Shown here in pieces: positions 1 through 11,650 of a stretch of DNA of 64,000 bases. A model generated the notes under the pieces. That model had not been told where the DNA came from. It saw only the letters and a program-made list of their open reading frames with translations, and did no database searches. Position numbers and translations under genes: made by a program. Origin of the DNA: Mucidula mucida (Eukaryota > Basidiomycota > Agaricomycetes > Agaricales > Physalacriaceae); assembly GCA_015501055.1 (NCBI GenBank), contig JADNYV010000079.1, positions 62,001 to 126,000 of the forward strand. Reading direction: 5' to 3'. Numbering within the stretch: position 1 is the stretch's first letter; every line of letters starts with the position of its first letter.

Positions 1-2321
1 AATGAGGATGTTTTTTCTGTTATATTCAAGGTTCTTGCATCGAAAGACCTATACACTGTTGCGCTGACATGTAAAGGATGGTGTCCAGACGCCTACAGAG
101 CATTGTATGCCTCTGTAGATTTTCAACCATCTTATTGAAAGGGCACACAAACAATAGACCTCTTGTCTTGTACGCTCATAGCAAGTAAGGATATATGGGG
201 GCTTATCAAAGATCTATTGCTACAATCAATGTCTGGTGCTAAACAACCTGAGCCAGCTACACTATATGACTGGCTCCCTCTCCTCCCGGACAACACTATC
301 GCTTCACTTTATATCTTCTCCTCAGACATCAAAGTGTTTCTTTTGATTCTTATCTGTTCTCCAATGCTGCAGTCCGTTCAATATCTCAGCCTTTCTGCTG
401 TCAAGTCATGTTTTATCGGGAGGAAGAGAATGTCAGAGTTATTGAACTCTTCCCCAAATGTATCCCATGTAGCGGTATACCTTCCGATGTTTGAGGGATT
501 CAATCTACCCCAACCCAACTTTTATGCACCTTTTTTTTCCATACACCCCCGTATACGCCACATGGCCATTGAGATGTGGGCTTTCACGCCTTTGTTTGCT
601 GACCTTCTTTGAGTGGCGCACACATCACTGGAAAATCTCCACTGTACGACTAGCAGTTCACAGCATTTCCATTTCAAACTCTGTCATGCTTTGGAAATCA
701 TGTATTCATTACCTCTTCATATGTTGCATGTCTATACCATCTGGTTTGCGTGAAATATTTTTTACCGGTTATATAATCCCTTGGCTCTCTTTCCATTCCT
801 ACCTATATTACCGGAGATACTGGTGCTTGGTTTCTATTCCTATGACCTATTTCCTTTCAATGGTGTTGAGAAATTTGTAAACTCAGCTGCACAGTCACAT
901 GAACTGTTTCCTCAGCTTATCATTCTTGGAGTTGATCATCCACAAGACCTAATGGACTTACCACAAGTCTGTTTAAATTGCAGGATTTCTCTTTATGCAT
1001 ATAACTCTTTAATCAAGTGCAAGTCATTTACAAAAGTTAATGATTGGAAACTGCGAACCATGCTAGTATGTCTTTGTCATACAATTATGTCTAGGGATGT
1101 GCGCCGTACCGTTACGGGTACGGCCGTAAGTTGCCCACCCGTATTTGGTTTACGGCCGTAAGATACGGTCCGTAACGGCTGGAACACGGCCGTAGTGTGG
1201 CGTTCAGTTATAAATATCGAGAGTTATTGACCTGTCAGTATGTAGTTAGTTTTTCTTGATGTGTGGATAAGTTAACAAGTCACCTTTGGGCCCGAAAGGA
1301 GCCTACTTCAGCCATTACCACTGAAAGACAGTCATTCAGGCAGCTTCAATGCTCAAACACTGCACCAGAAAAGTTGATTCATGTCCTTTGATGTTTTCCG
1401 GACAGTAAATGGGTGGTCCGGGAGGCCAAATGCACTGAGAACGTTGTTGTTCATCAACAAGATGGTCCACGTGGTAGGTGTCCCGATTGGGACAAGCCAT
1501 CGCTGGCAAGGTCTTCAAGCAACATCCACGACACATTTTAGCCAGCATCAGATTGTGTTTGTCCTTGGTACTCTACATAAGGGGTCTGCTACTGGATGAA
1601 TAGTGATTTGAAGACGATCTGACCCCACCAGGTGAGTGACCGTATCACAGCCGTATGACCGATCTGTTGACCGTACTTCAAGATTGCTCACGGTACGGGT
1701 ACCGTAACCCGTATGCCGTACCATATGCACCGTACATATGGTACGGCGCACATCCCTATTTATGTCTGCAAACACTTACAGAAAGTTGTATAGAAATATG
1801 TCTCCCATGACGATTGCATAGTTTGGTTGTCCTTTCTACCAAGATGAGCTATCTTCAGATTAATGTTGGTGCTAAGAATGGACTTTCAATGCCTATGTGG
1901 AACGGCAATGGTTGAACAAGATGTGTATAAATAAAAAGTATTGGGAAGTTAAGCATGATCTACCACACACCACCTTTGCTGTGCTCGCCCTTAGATTTCT
2001 GAATTGCACGGCACACTTCATAACCAACAATCTCCTCAAGAGGTTTCTTGTTCAACACAACCTCAAAGATATCATTCTTTGTTATGCAAGAAGCTTGACA
2101 GACCACTACATTGCCTTTCTACAGATGTTCCAACTTTCTAATTCTGACCACAAGGAGTCTTCTTGCGACAACATACTCCATCAACCCAATTTTCCCACTG
2201 GTATATCAGACTTGTATACTCTATTACACGGCGACCTTGTCAAGTATTGCAAGGAATTCCTGTCACACCTTTCGCACCAACAGTGGTTGGGTCTGTTACT
2301 GGCTGCTGGAGGCGCTTAGTA
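1..2321 (+). pseudogene. Decayed F-box-like gene, interrupted by a hAT MITE
   Basis: The first 140 bases translate, in a frame already open at the window edge, to an F-box-like stretch: DVFSVIFKVLASKDL, then ALTCKGW and a YRALYASV motif. F-box proteins bind Skp1 and select substrates for SCF ubiquitin ligases. A stop follows at about 140. Leucine-rich coding stretches continue in other frames (163-612, 781-1083, 1897-2321), in the manner of the LRR-like tail of basidiomycete F-box proteins. The middle is interrupted by the transposon at 1092-1758. A second, inverted copy of about 730-2113 lies at 25149-25907 and shows the site without the transposon. Frame changes and the insertion argue for a pseudogene, although I cannot exclude a few introns. 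The F-box call is moderate; the call that it is broken is strong. The true 5' end lies outside the window. Confidence 0.5.
1092..1758. mobile_element. Non-autonomous hAT MITE, 667 bp
   Basis: The ends carry a 19 bp terminal inverted repeat, TAGGGATGTGCGCCGTACC, with the reverse complement closing the element at 1758. It fits the hAT terminal consensus (C/T)A(G/A)NG. The flanks are an 8 bp target-site duplication with one mismatch (attatgtc 1084-1091, tttatgtc 1759-1766), the hAT length. GC-rich subterminal repeats built on tacggccgta and ggtacgg lie inside both ends, as expected for transposase-binding sites. No transposase reading frame is visible, so it must have moved in trans. The inverted F-box copy near 25.49 kb has the uninterrupted site, confirming an insertion. 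Confidence 0.88.
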
Positions 2322-2341
2322 GAGAATGCTACATTTTCTGA

Positions 2342-3184
2342 AAGGACCATTACTTCCAACAATCCCCCCTATGGTGTCACCTCAACTTTTCCTTTGATGT
2401 TAAGACCTACATACACTACGAACAAGCACAATGTCTTCAACAACATGTCTCACAAGAATGGCGATGTTTGGTCATCCTTCATTGTTTAGACAAATTTGCT
2501 ATTTTGTGTTATATCTAATCCCAAGTACAGAGATAAGTGTGTAGCCAGGTAAGCTAGCATTCAGATGACAGTTGACTTAAACTGAACACTTGGCTACCTG
2601 GCTAATGAATGCAAACACCTATTGAGATTGATGTGTGTATGGGAGAGGGAAACACGCAGAAGACGTACACAATGAAGATTTATGTCAGATCATTGTCCTC
2701 CTGAAACGACTACACTCACACTTGGACATCATTTAACGGACCAGGACCTCTTCTGCCTCTCTAGCATCAAGCCGCCGTGGCCCGTGGGAACCTCAGCCTC
2801 GATACCGTATATGTTTGAGCCTGTAATAGACCCACATTATCATTTGCTGAGCTTTGAAGCTGCCTGGCCATCCAACACTTTTGTTATGCTTTTGACAGAT
2901 CTCTGCTTAGATGCTCTCTCGTGATCAGAATGTTGACAATAAAAGTCAATGCGGATCAAAGCTATGCGACCTACTACTGGATGAAAGCCCTGGCAGTGGG
3001 ACGAGAAATCCCCACCTTGAATAATGCCTAAAGACTTCCTTTCCTATGCACTCGTACTGCGCCACAGATTACTATACATATTAGAGTAACTTTTGGTACA
3101 ACATCTAGGATCATTACAACTACCGGTCTTGTGTCTATACTACAATGCAAAACTATATGTGTCGTGTCATTTCACTGCGGTCCG
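2342..3184. other. Intergenic, no supported gene
   Basis: This stretch separates the F-box remnant from the minus-strand F-box/LRR gene. The only open frame of note (2682-2924) has no family signature or splice context. A 10 bp inverted repeat (tagccaggta and tacctggcta, about 2540-2600) is the only structure I see. Confidence 0.4.
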
Positions 3185-5148
3185 TCATATGGGGGGATGC
3201 CTTGAAATCATCAGCTGGCTATGAGTCACCGGTGGCCCGCGTCGACTAGCGACGAATCCCCATAGGGCCAGCCATACGAGGAACCCGCAGAACAGAAACA
3301 TCCTCATCTCCTCGCCAGCAGACGAATTCTCCGTGATCAGATCCCTCAGTCCTTTCAGCCCACTCTTCTGTTTACCAGGGAACCCGGCAGGCCGTAGGTC
3401 GCTAACATACTGCCGCGTGCGCGTCGAGTACCCAAGCCCCCACGGCCACGCAAAACGCCTTCGTTCACGCGCTCGAAGACTCCTTGGGAGACCATGCTTA
3501 TCACATGTCAGATGGAAAGAGCCGTGTGCCGTCGAGTGACTGGTAAACAATAGAAGAGGGAAGGAGAACGGTAGATGTAGCGGGTAAGGCAGGGGGAGGA
3601 ACGTCAACGTGAAAGAATGCAGTCGTGGGTTGGTCATGGCGATGCGCTCGGCACCGATCGAGAGGGTATCGTCGCCTGGATATCGAACAATAGCGAGATC
3701 TAGCGTACGTAGTTTGTGGAATCCTTTGATGGCTTTGGCGAAGGAATCGAGCTGGAATGATGGTTTTTGGGTGCATGTGAGCTGGAGGTGTTCCAATCGA
3801 GGACATGATGCGACGAGGGAACGAAGTAGATTCCCACTGTCGTACATGGAATGGAGATGGAACGCAATCTTTAGGCTCGTGAGAGACGTCAGATTCTGTA
3901 GAACAGATGCCACAGCCACTGCAGTAATATCGCGGGTGTGCATAGGCTCCGTGAACGCAATAGCGCGAATGGAAGAATAGTGTACAGCGGGGAGTGCCTG
4001 GAGATGTGCCATTGTGCCCGAAAAGGACGTGAGCTTCATATCCGGGGCGTCCAGGGCTGCTAGATGCCCCGAAAGAACATTGTGCTTCGAGAGCCTGAGG
4101 CTCTCGAGGGTGGGGTGACGCTCTAGAAATTCGATGAATGGACGTTTATTGTTGATCAGCCCGAGTGACCAATCCAGGACGACGTCGCCCAAAGATAGCT
4201 TTCTCAAGTGCGGCCATTGTCCGCCAAGAAGCATGTGCACGTCCACGGGGTAGGGCGATGAGCCATCTATCTCTAGCTCTTCAAGGTCGGGACATTTACG
4301 AATAAGCATGTCCCAAAGCTTGTGAGCCAGGAAGTGGTCCGCAACAGCTAATCACATCACTAAAGTGAACCAATTAGAACGCGGGATGCACGTACTGTTC
4401 AAAATAAATCCTTCCGAGTGGTAGTCATAAAAGGCGCGCGTAAGAACGAGAGAGAATCCTCGTAAATTGGTAAAGTCGAAGACCTGTAGTTATTGAGTAT
4501 CGCGTTAAACAGGCCTGTAATCATATCTCACATGTGCATTAGAATGAGGAAGAAACACTCCAAGTGACGTCTTGACGTATCGCAGTTGGGAACACCTGGA
4601 TGAAACGGTAAGAAGGACGTCCAAAGATCGCGAATGCGTCAACGAACCCCATTCTTAGCGCGAACCACATGTCATCGTAAAATGGTAATTCCTCGTCCTC
4701 CCAAGCAAACGTCGTAAGAGCATCGAGCTTTGGCTCCGGGCGTTTCGCATCGCGCTCCGATGCGAGCTGCTTCACCAACCGCGAGACCAGCCTGCTGTCC
4801 TCCCGGTTAAAGCCGTACATGCCCGGCCGTCGTGGGCGAATAATCAACTTGCGCACATGCCGCGAAATGTCCGGCCGACGCAGAAGCATGCCCAGCGTCG
4901 CGACGCACTGCTCTACGGTATTAAGCGCAACATTGGCGTACAGGATCGGCGCGACGTTGGTGAGGATTCTATTCGACTGTGTGATCCAGCCGGGATATTA
5001 GTGCAACCATCGTAGGCGGGGGATTGGCGGGACGTACAGTGAGGCATAGATTGACGAGGTCCAGGCGGCAGTCGAGGTGGGAGGCTATCTCCAAGAGCAG
5101 GTCGCCCGGGGCAGCGCTCAGCGGCGAGGATCGATGGGTTGCGTTCAT
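3185..5148 (-). CDS. F-box / leucine-rich-repeat-like protein with C-terminal hydrophobic segment
   Basis: The product is a probable SCF substrate receptor. The N-terminus holds an F-box-like motif, PGDLLLEIASHLDCRLDLVN, beginning about 12 residues after the chosen ATG at 5148, the first ATG in frame. A 61 bp intron (4977-5037, GT-AG, with a CTAAT branch-like sequence) follows and joins NLCLT to SNRILT. The large last exon (about 4309-3185) is leucine-rich, with irregular repeats such as CPDLEELEIDG, WPHLRKLSLGD and HPTLESLRLSKHN, the spacing of F-box LRR proteins. Near the C-terminus is a hydrophobic run (MFLFCGFLVWLALWGFVAS), a possible tail anchor. One or two further short introns must lie between 4600 and 4310; I did not fix them. 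It is unrelated in sequence detail to the broken F-box gene at the left edge. The F-box call is fairly secure; the target protein is unknown. Confidence 0.72.
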
Positions 5149-5615
5149 GTGGGAGAGGAAGGCTGGGTATCGTGGCGGCAAGGAGGCTATTAAATTCGTT
5201 CAGCAACGGCATCAGCGAATCAAGAGTAAATGATCCTTCAAGTCCCGTCCAAAAGGAGTATTACTTCGGGTAGCACCAAAACTAGGTTTAGATCCGAAAG
5301 TTATCTGATAATTACATATCGGACATTGCGGCTCTTCCTTCCTGACTTTCAGCCCATACAGTAGCATACAGTGCAGCGATTGGCGATACTGGGAGGGTAT
5401 TCCTGAGAAAGAGGGCAATCAAGAGATTCGGTATCCAGCAAATTCATTCTTAGAACCACATCATGCATCACGGCACTGCTCATCATGATAGAATCAAAAG
5501 ATCTGCCAAACTGTACAGCCGACAGAAAAAGAACACAAGCACCGCATCACTAATACTACAATAATACACAGATACGCTTTGACGGACAACAGCAACTAAG
5601 CAAAAGAACACATAA
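5149..5615. other. Intergenic between F-box gene and RSE1
   Basis: This AT-rich stretch lies upstream of the F-box gene and downstream of the RSE1 stop codon. I see no conserved coding sequence or RNA gene; it should hold the promoter of the F-box gene and the 3' UTR of RSE1. Confidence 0.45.
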
Positions 5616-8600
5616 CTAGAATCCACTCGTGGTAACACGCATCTGCTCCAGCTTCTTCAAAACCTCACCAACCGTGCGATCCAATTCACTCGCAATTCCA
5701 CCCTGCTTCTGGGTCGTCAAAGACGCAAAAGTCTCGCAGAGATCCCCGTCCACGACGGCCTTCACCGGCGTGTAATACCCTCGCCAGCTAAGATGGTCTC
5801 GGCCGACCAAGCTCGAATGTTCAGTGCGCATGTGCTGCTCCAACGTCGATAGAAAATCGACATCTTCCTTCGACACAAACGGAACAAGGATCCCAATGGT
5901 GCCGTGTAAAGCCGTGTACAGCAGAATTTCACGGCCACCAGCGACCATCGCCACCTTGTGAATCGACGTTATAATGTCGCCAACATGGAAATTGCAAAGG
6001 AGTTTTGTCTTATGCGGCGCGCCCATCAGTTGTCCTTTTTCATGGAGGATACCAGCACCGGTAGGGTCGTCGTCCACTTGGTCGGAGACGCTAGAGTCCA
6101 GCCGGTTTATAAACACATTTCCGAATCGGTCACCACAGGCAACGGTGTTATAATCAACCATCGTGAAGGCAGATATCCAACGGGGTTGACTATCGTCCGC
6201 GAATACGAGCAGTCGGTTTTCCGGGGCCTTATAGGCCACGAACGAAATCGATTCCTGCATGTCGGCAACCAAAATTCTAGAGCCTTGAGTTTCCAAACTG
6301 ATGATGGCGGAGCCAAAAGTCTAGGGACGTTCAGATAAACTCAAGCAACCGTGACAAGCTGAACAAACCTTATTTTCTGTTTTCCTTAAAAGTTTCTTTT
6401 TTCCGATGTCGTACATCCGCAAAGCCTTGCCTACACCAGCTACCAGACGTCCCTGGAAGGCAAGAAGAGCGAGCGGAACATCGTCTGTTTCGGTCTAGAT
6501 TGCTGCATGAACGACAATATGGAGGAAACAGCAATCGAAAAGTACCTTGTGCAGCAACTCCAACTCAGCACCATCGTTCACGAATTTATACGTTCTCAGG
6601 TATCCACTAGAGCAGGATTTTGGCGACACTACCGTGTCCACGGCAGTCCCAACAACCAAATGAAGATCGTTGTTTTTAGCGGAGAACGGAACGATGGCCA
6701 ATGAGAATGCGCACTCGTTCGCATCAAGATGTAATAAAGATACAGTCTTGGACTATTGAAAACGCGCTTAGGGTACACGTTTTCGTTGAGAGAATAATTT
6801 CGCACCTCAATAGGGTCCACAACACGTATACATGATCCCCATGTACCTGCCAGGCCTCTTGGGCGGCCGAAAACCTCGGCTGGCAGGTTCACAACCTCCT
6901 CATCTACTTGCTTGCCTTTACGTTTCTATCGGAGATGGCCAGTCATCAACGGAGCTCCTGGCAGCGGCAGGACATGCGACTCACTAGATCATCTATTCTT
7001 CTCTGAGCCTCCGCATCTCCAACGACCCGGTGATCTCCTTCGATGACATAGAAGTACTCATTATTAGGGTGCGTGATGAACTTTCGCGGCGTGTAAGATA
7101 GCGGAAGTGAATCGGACTTCAACTTCGTGCCCAATTTCGGTATCTGGAAAATCCTAAAGAAAAGTGTGAGCACGGGAAGACAAAAGTAGAAAGCAGTGAA
7201 CGCTCAGTAGGAACAATTGATTTAAAAATCAGCATTCAGCGAATGACATCTAGTGTCATGCTCGAATCTCTAAAACTCATCTTCGCGGCCACCGCAGTCG
7301 AAAAATCACAGGAAGTGTGGCACTTACCGAAGGGTGCTACCCGTAATGCCAATGAGGCCCTCCGGGCTAAGCTCCGCCGAGAAACCCCAGGCATAATCAA
7401 ACGTCTCGAAGATGAGTGGCGTGAAATGCATGAGATTTTGATGCGTGTAGTTCAGCCATGAACGAGAGGACAGTGCCAATATAGCAGGATTCCGTTGAAT
7501 GTTAACCCTGATTAACTTGATTGGTCGCGTTCCCAAGAATCTATACAAGTCTTAGCCATGACTTAGCCCACAGAGAAGGGATCTTACCGAGTACGGGTAT
7601 CCGTGAGTTGTCCGTTGGTAGGGTCCAACACGGTGCGAAGAAGTACACCGTTTTGAAGTCCGATGTTAACGAACATGGTGGGTTGAGTCTTATTGATACT
7701 AGCATCAAGCATATCCGCTATGCAGATGGACGATGGAGGAGCAGTCAATGCCTGTAAACTGATCGTCTCCAATGTAGTATCCGGATCCAATGAGATAACT
7801 CGAACAGTCTGGTCTTCGCATCCCACGGCCTTGAAGATGAGGTAAGATTAAAAGGACCACGTACAACGAGAGTCGCTTACGAGGAAGGGAGTCCGTTGAC
7901 GACCCTCTGGAACTTCAGCAATGCTCAATGCCAACACGGTGCTGCCCATGGCCTTGCGGTCCTGGTATTCGTTCAACTGTCCTTCGAGATCCAATTCAAA
8001 GTAGACAAGCTCCGCAGAGCTCAAAGCGATAACCACTTGGCGCTTGTTCGTCGTAGCACAGACAATGTTTTTGCCTTGAGGAATCTTCCACTCCGTGACA
8101 CGACCGTCTGCAAGGACATGTCGTATACCGCCTGGGTGCACCTGCAATAGGGCATCATGACCAACTTGCTGTACAGCAAGTGTCGGCGCCGATGAGAGGA
8201 AGCCAGTATCTTGAACTTCTTCAATAGTCTCTCCGATCGACAGCACCAAGGTGACATTGACGAAGGAAAGAATGATATATGAATCGTACGCATCTGTTTG
8301 ATTGTGACGTTTAGCATTTTCACTTGCGCAGGAATGCAGAAGACGAACCATCCTCGGTACGCTTGATGGTCCAGACAGCATTCGGTATACCAGGCAGATC
8401 GGAGCTCACAGATTCTTCGACTTCAAGACCGTGCTGAAGCGTCCGGAGAGTACTACGAGCCCCACGTCCACAAGCTGTGAATATCTGAGGCGTGTCCGAG
8501 TTGGGCAGCTTGGAAAGAACCTTGGAATCGATGATGGGATCCAACGACTCCACTTCATCGGCGACAGCCAAGTTGTCCAGAGGCCGCGGACGGAAATACG

Positions 8601-9987
8601 CATGAGGGAGAGGCGACGAGGGGTTGAGCATGCCGTATTCCGGATAAGAGGTTGAGCTGAACTCTGGCTCGTTGTCGTCATCGCCGAGCTTTTGGAACTG
8701 ATAAAGGTAACTGAAGAAGTGTCAGAGAATGGGCGAGAGTGAGCTATCCGGCACGCACTGATTGCCAAACTCTGAAGCAACAAAGAGAAAACCGGACTTG
8801 AGGATGCAAAGGCTCGCGGCCACGGGGACTGTGTCGAAATATTTTATCTTGACTGATTTTACAATCTCGTCTTCATGCTCGATGGTGACTTTGAAAAGAT
8901 CTCCATCTTCACTTTGTAACAGGAAGAAAAAGGCACCCTTGAAAATGTAAGAGTGTTATGCAGTGCGTTACGGATATCTCACCTTCATCTTGTGCATGAC
9001 AGCTGCCACAATAATTATGCCACGTTCGGGATCCTCTAATGGATGATTCCGTCGAGGTATGGGTACCCGATGCTGGGGGGAGTCCATGTGTCGGTAAATG
9101 ATATGATTTTCGCAACAAACGAGAACGCCAGAAGGGCCATCGAATTTGTCCGAAGATGCCAATTGACCACCAGGCACTTGAAGAAGGAGATTTGCCCGGG
9201 GGTCAGTAGGCTCACTCCATTTACGCACGACGTGGTTAAGTCCAAGGTCCAGCTCGTAATACGTCAACATCTACGAATGACTTAGCATGAGCACTAGATT
9301 TTGTAGCAAGACTTTACCTTTTCTGTCCGGCGGAAGGCCTCCCCTGTATGGTCTTGGTCAGACTCAGAGTAGTCAACTTCCAAAGCAGCAAACATTGGGT
9401 TTTCAAAACCAACATCGAGACCGACAATGTGGTGGATGATGGCCGAATTTTTGTGGGCATCCAGCGGCGATGAGATGGTAAGGTTGGCAGCAGCGTCGCG
9501 GTTAAGAATATAGACGAGTTTCGACTTTTCCATGGCAGATATCATGACACTTCGACCTTTAGGATCGGTGGCCAAATACTGACCGGGGACAATACGACGC
9601 GCACCGGACTTTCCATAGGTTTCCTGGTGGAGCTTCACAAAGGCAGCCGTCTTTGGGTCGTAGTCGAGGATGACTATGCGCCCAGAGTCAGACCCTACGA
9701 TGGCGTAGTCTGAGAGAAAGTCGTAAATGAAAATACACGAAAAATACATACAAGCCCTCACCCTTCGTCCCGCCCGTCAGTCGGAAGGCCGCCAATGAGC
9801 GAATCGAGCCAAACACGTCCGTCGCTATCACCGTCGACACCTTGCCTGTCTGTGGATCTGGCCGCAACAACTCGAGTCGGGTTCCATGAGAGACGATGAT
9901 TTCCTGCTGTCTCGCGCCTGAGAAATTGCCCACAATGGCCTGTGTAGTGGCCGATGGCGGCTGTAGCGTGAGATTGTAGAGATGCAT
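5616..9987 (-). CDS. RSE1: Pre-mRNA-splicing factor RSE1 (SF3B3/SAP130), SF3b subunit
   Basis: RSE1 is a large beta-propeller subunit of SF3b in the U2 snRNP, needed for branch-site recognition. The translation follows the family along its whole length of roughly 1,200 residues. It starts [11 protein letters not shown] at 9987, preferred over an upstream ATG because family members begin exactly here. Then come [11 protein letters not shown], the [18 protein letters not shown] junction across the first intron, [57 protein letters not shown], and the C-terminal CPSF-A region with [17 protein letters not shown] and [11 protein letters not shown]. It is split by many introns of about 50-65 bp; the first is around 9708-9765. 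I saw no frame lesion. DDB1 and CPSF160 share the fold, but the N-terminus and the GRDHLSWR segment fit RSE1. It lies head to head with RTF2. Confidence 0.95.
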
Positions 9988-10283
9988 GGCGCAATTCAGC
10001 GAAGAACGCGCGCAGAGATGGAGGAGCAAGGCAAAGTCCAAAAATGGTAACCTGACTAAGGAAAGCGGACGTTGAACGTACTTACTCGACGCTCGATTTG
10101 TTTGGGCCTCAGTACTCAGCCGTTCTTAAACTTGCCTAGTTTTGTTTCCTCGATTAGACTTGCTAACAGCAATCGAATATAGAACGGAATATTCAGATTA
10201 TTACGCGTACGCCAAAGCTGTGCTGATGCTTAGCCAAGCACTTCACTGAATTGGGATGCTACCCCTCTTGACCATTAACCACC
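9988..10283. promoter_or_regulatory. Shared upstream region of RSE1 and RTF2
   Basis: Only 296 bp separate the two start codons, which face away from each other. This region must therefore hold both promoters and 5' UTRs. I see no clear TATA box, as is common for housekeeping genes. Confidence 0.5.
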
Positions 10284-11308
10284 ATGGGTAATGATGGAGG
10301 AAGTATCCCAGACCGCAGGGATCTAGTGCGAAACAAGCCAAAAGTAATTGTTCTGCTGGCGGTCTCTCTTTTTATTCTAACCTTTCTTAGGCAGAACAAG
10401 CCGACAAGGCTAACCAGACTCGCGCCCGTTGGTTCTCATGCGCGCTCTCCAAGGTGAGCTCGACAACCTGGATATACACTCAACATTACTAATCAGTTAC
10501 AGAAACCCCTTCATCAGCCGATAGTTTCTTGCGCGCTTGGGAAGCTATATAATAAAGACGCGATAATTGAGTATCTATTGGACAAGTCGACCTATGGTGA
10601 TGGAGATGAAATATGCGGGCACATTCGTTCATTGAAGGTGAGTAGCATACGATGTTTTAAACACACAAGTTGAGCTCTGAGTAGGATGTTACAACACTAT
10701 CTTTGACTCCCAACCCCGCACCTCCTTCCGAAGACGCAGATGACCATGCCCAGTTCATATGCCCGCTCACTCTTAAGGGAATGAACGGTGTGCTACCTTT
10801 CGTCTACATCTCCACTTGCGGGTGCGTCCTATCATTGGCTGGCCTGAAGAATGTTTCGGCCTCCCCCAAAGCAGGAGATGGTGATCAGCTAGAGGTTTGC
10901 CCTCAATGTGCGAAAAAGTTCTCTCGCGCGGACGACGTCCTTACCCTAAATCCACCGGAGGACGAGCTGGAACGCATGCGGGATACCATGGTCCGAAAGC
11001 GCCTCGCTGAACCTCCAAAAAAGTCGAAGAAGCGAAAGAATGCTGCTGGACCTGAAGACGAACCCGCTAGTAAGAAGAAGTCAGCCAGTCTAAATCCGGG
11101 TATTTCTGCTGCCAGTCGGGCAGTAGTAAGCAGTCTCGCAATGGAGGAGGCAAAGCGCAAGGCCAACATGAGCGAGGCCGTCAAGTCTTTGTATGGTGAC
11201 GGCAAACCGAAGAGGAAGGAAACATTCATGACCATGAATACATTTACAAGGGTAAGTCAATACGTCGTTTCCTTGGGACTGTGCTGATCAATTTCACAGT
11301 ATGCGTAG
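10284..11308 (+). CDS. RTF2: Replication termination factor 2 family protein (RTF2)
   Basis: RTF2 acts at stalled replication forks and, in fission yeast, also in splicing; it has a degenerate RING (C2HC2-type) domain. The start ATG at 10284 gives MGNDGGSIPDRRDLVRNKPK, the typical N-terminus. Further exons carry ARWFSCALSKKPL and QPIVSCALGKLYNKDAIIEY, then QFICPLTLKGMNG, YISTCGCVLS and VCPQCAKKF, which supply the Cys/His ligands. The C-terminal half is lysine-rich with a likely nuclear signal (KKSKKRKN) and ends ETFMTMNTFTRYA, the last two residues coming from a tiny final exon after an intron ending at 11299. At least four introns have clean GT-AG borders. The upstream gene is RSE1 on the other strand. 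The identification is strong; the exact role in this fungus is inferred from relatives. Confidence 0.92.
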
Positions 11309-11650
11309 ATGTATGTATCAATTATAATGTCCGCATTGTATAATCCCACTCTTTGTATTGTTAACTGGCATGGAAATGTGTTGCGGCGGCCTTCATCGAG
11401 CGTGCCACCGCCTCAGGAAGTCCGATTCTGTGAGCATCTATTGAAGGTACGTTTATGTCGCTATCTCCAGAGTGATTTTGATGCCATCATTTCGCCATGG
11501 TTCATGTGTGGCGTTGTATCGCAGTCGCCGTCTCGCGGCCTAATGCACGGGGATGGTGACTGGAATCGGTCTTCAAAAGGAGCGATGATCCAGGCTGGAA
11601 GAGTCCCCGGTACCCTTATCCTCTAGCAATCCCCCGGCGGGCTTCAGTAG
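11309..11650. other. Intergenic between RTF2 and the secreted HExxH gene
   Basis: An open frame spans 11309-11626, but it shows no recognisable motif and fits UTR or promoter sequence as well as coding sequence. I do not call a gene here. Confidence 0.4.

Noticed and set aside
2682..2924. 80-codon open frame as a gene
   Set aside because: No motif, no splice partners, and no homology that I recognise.
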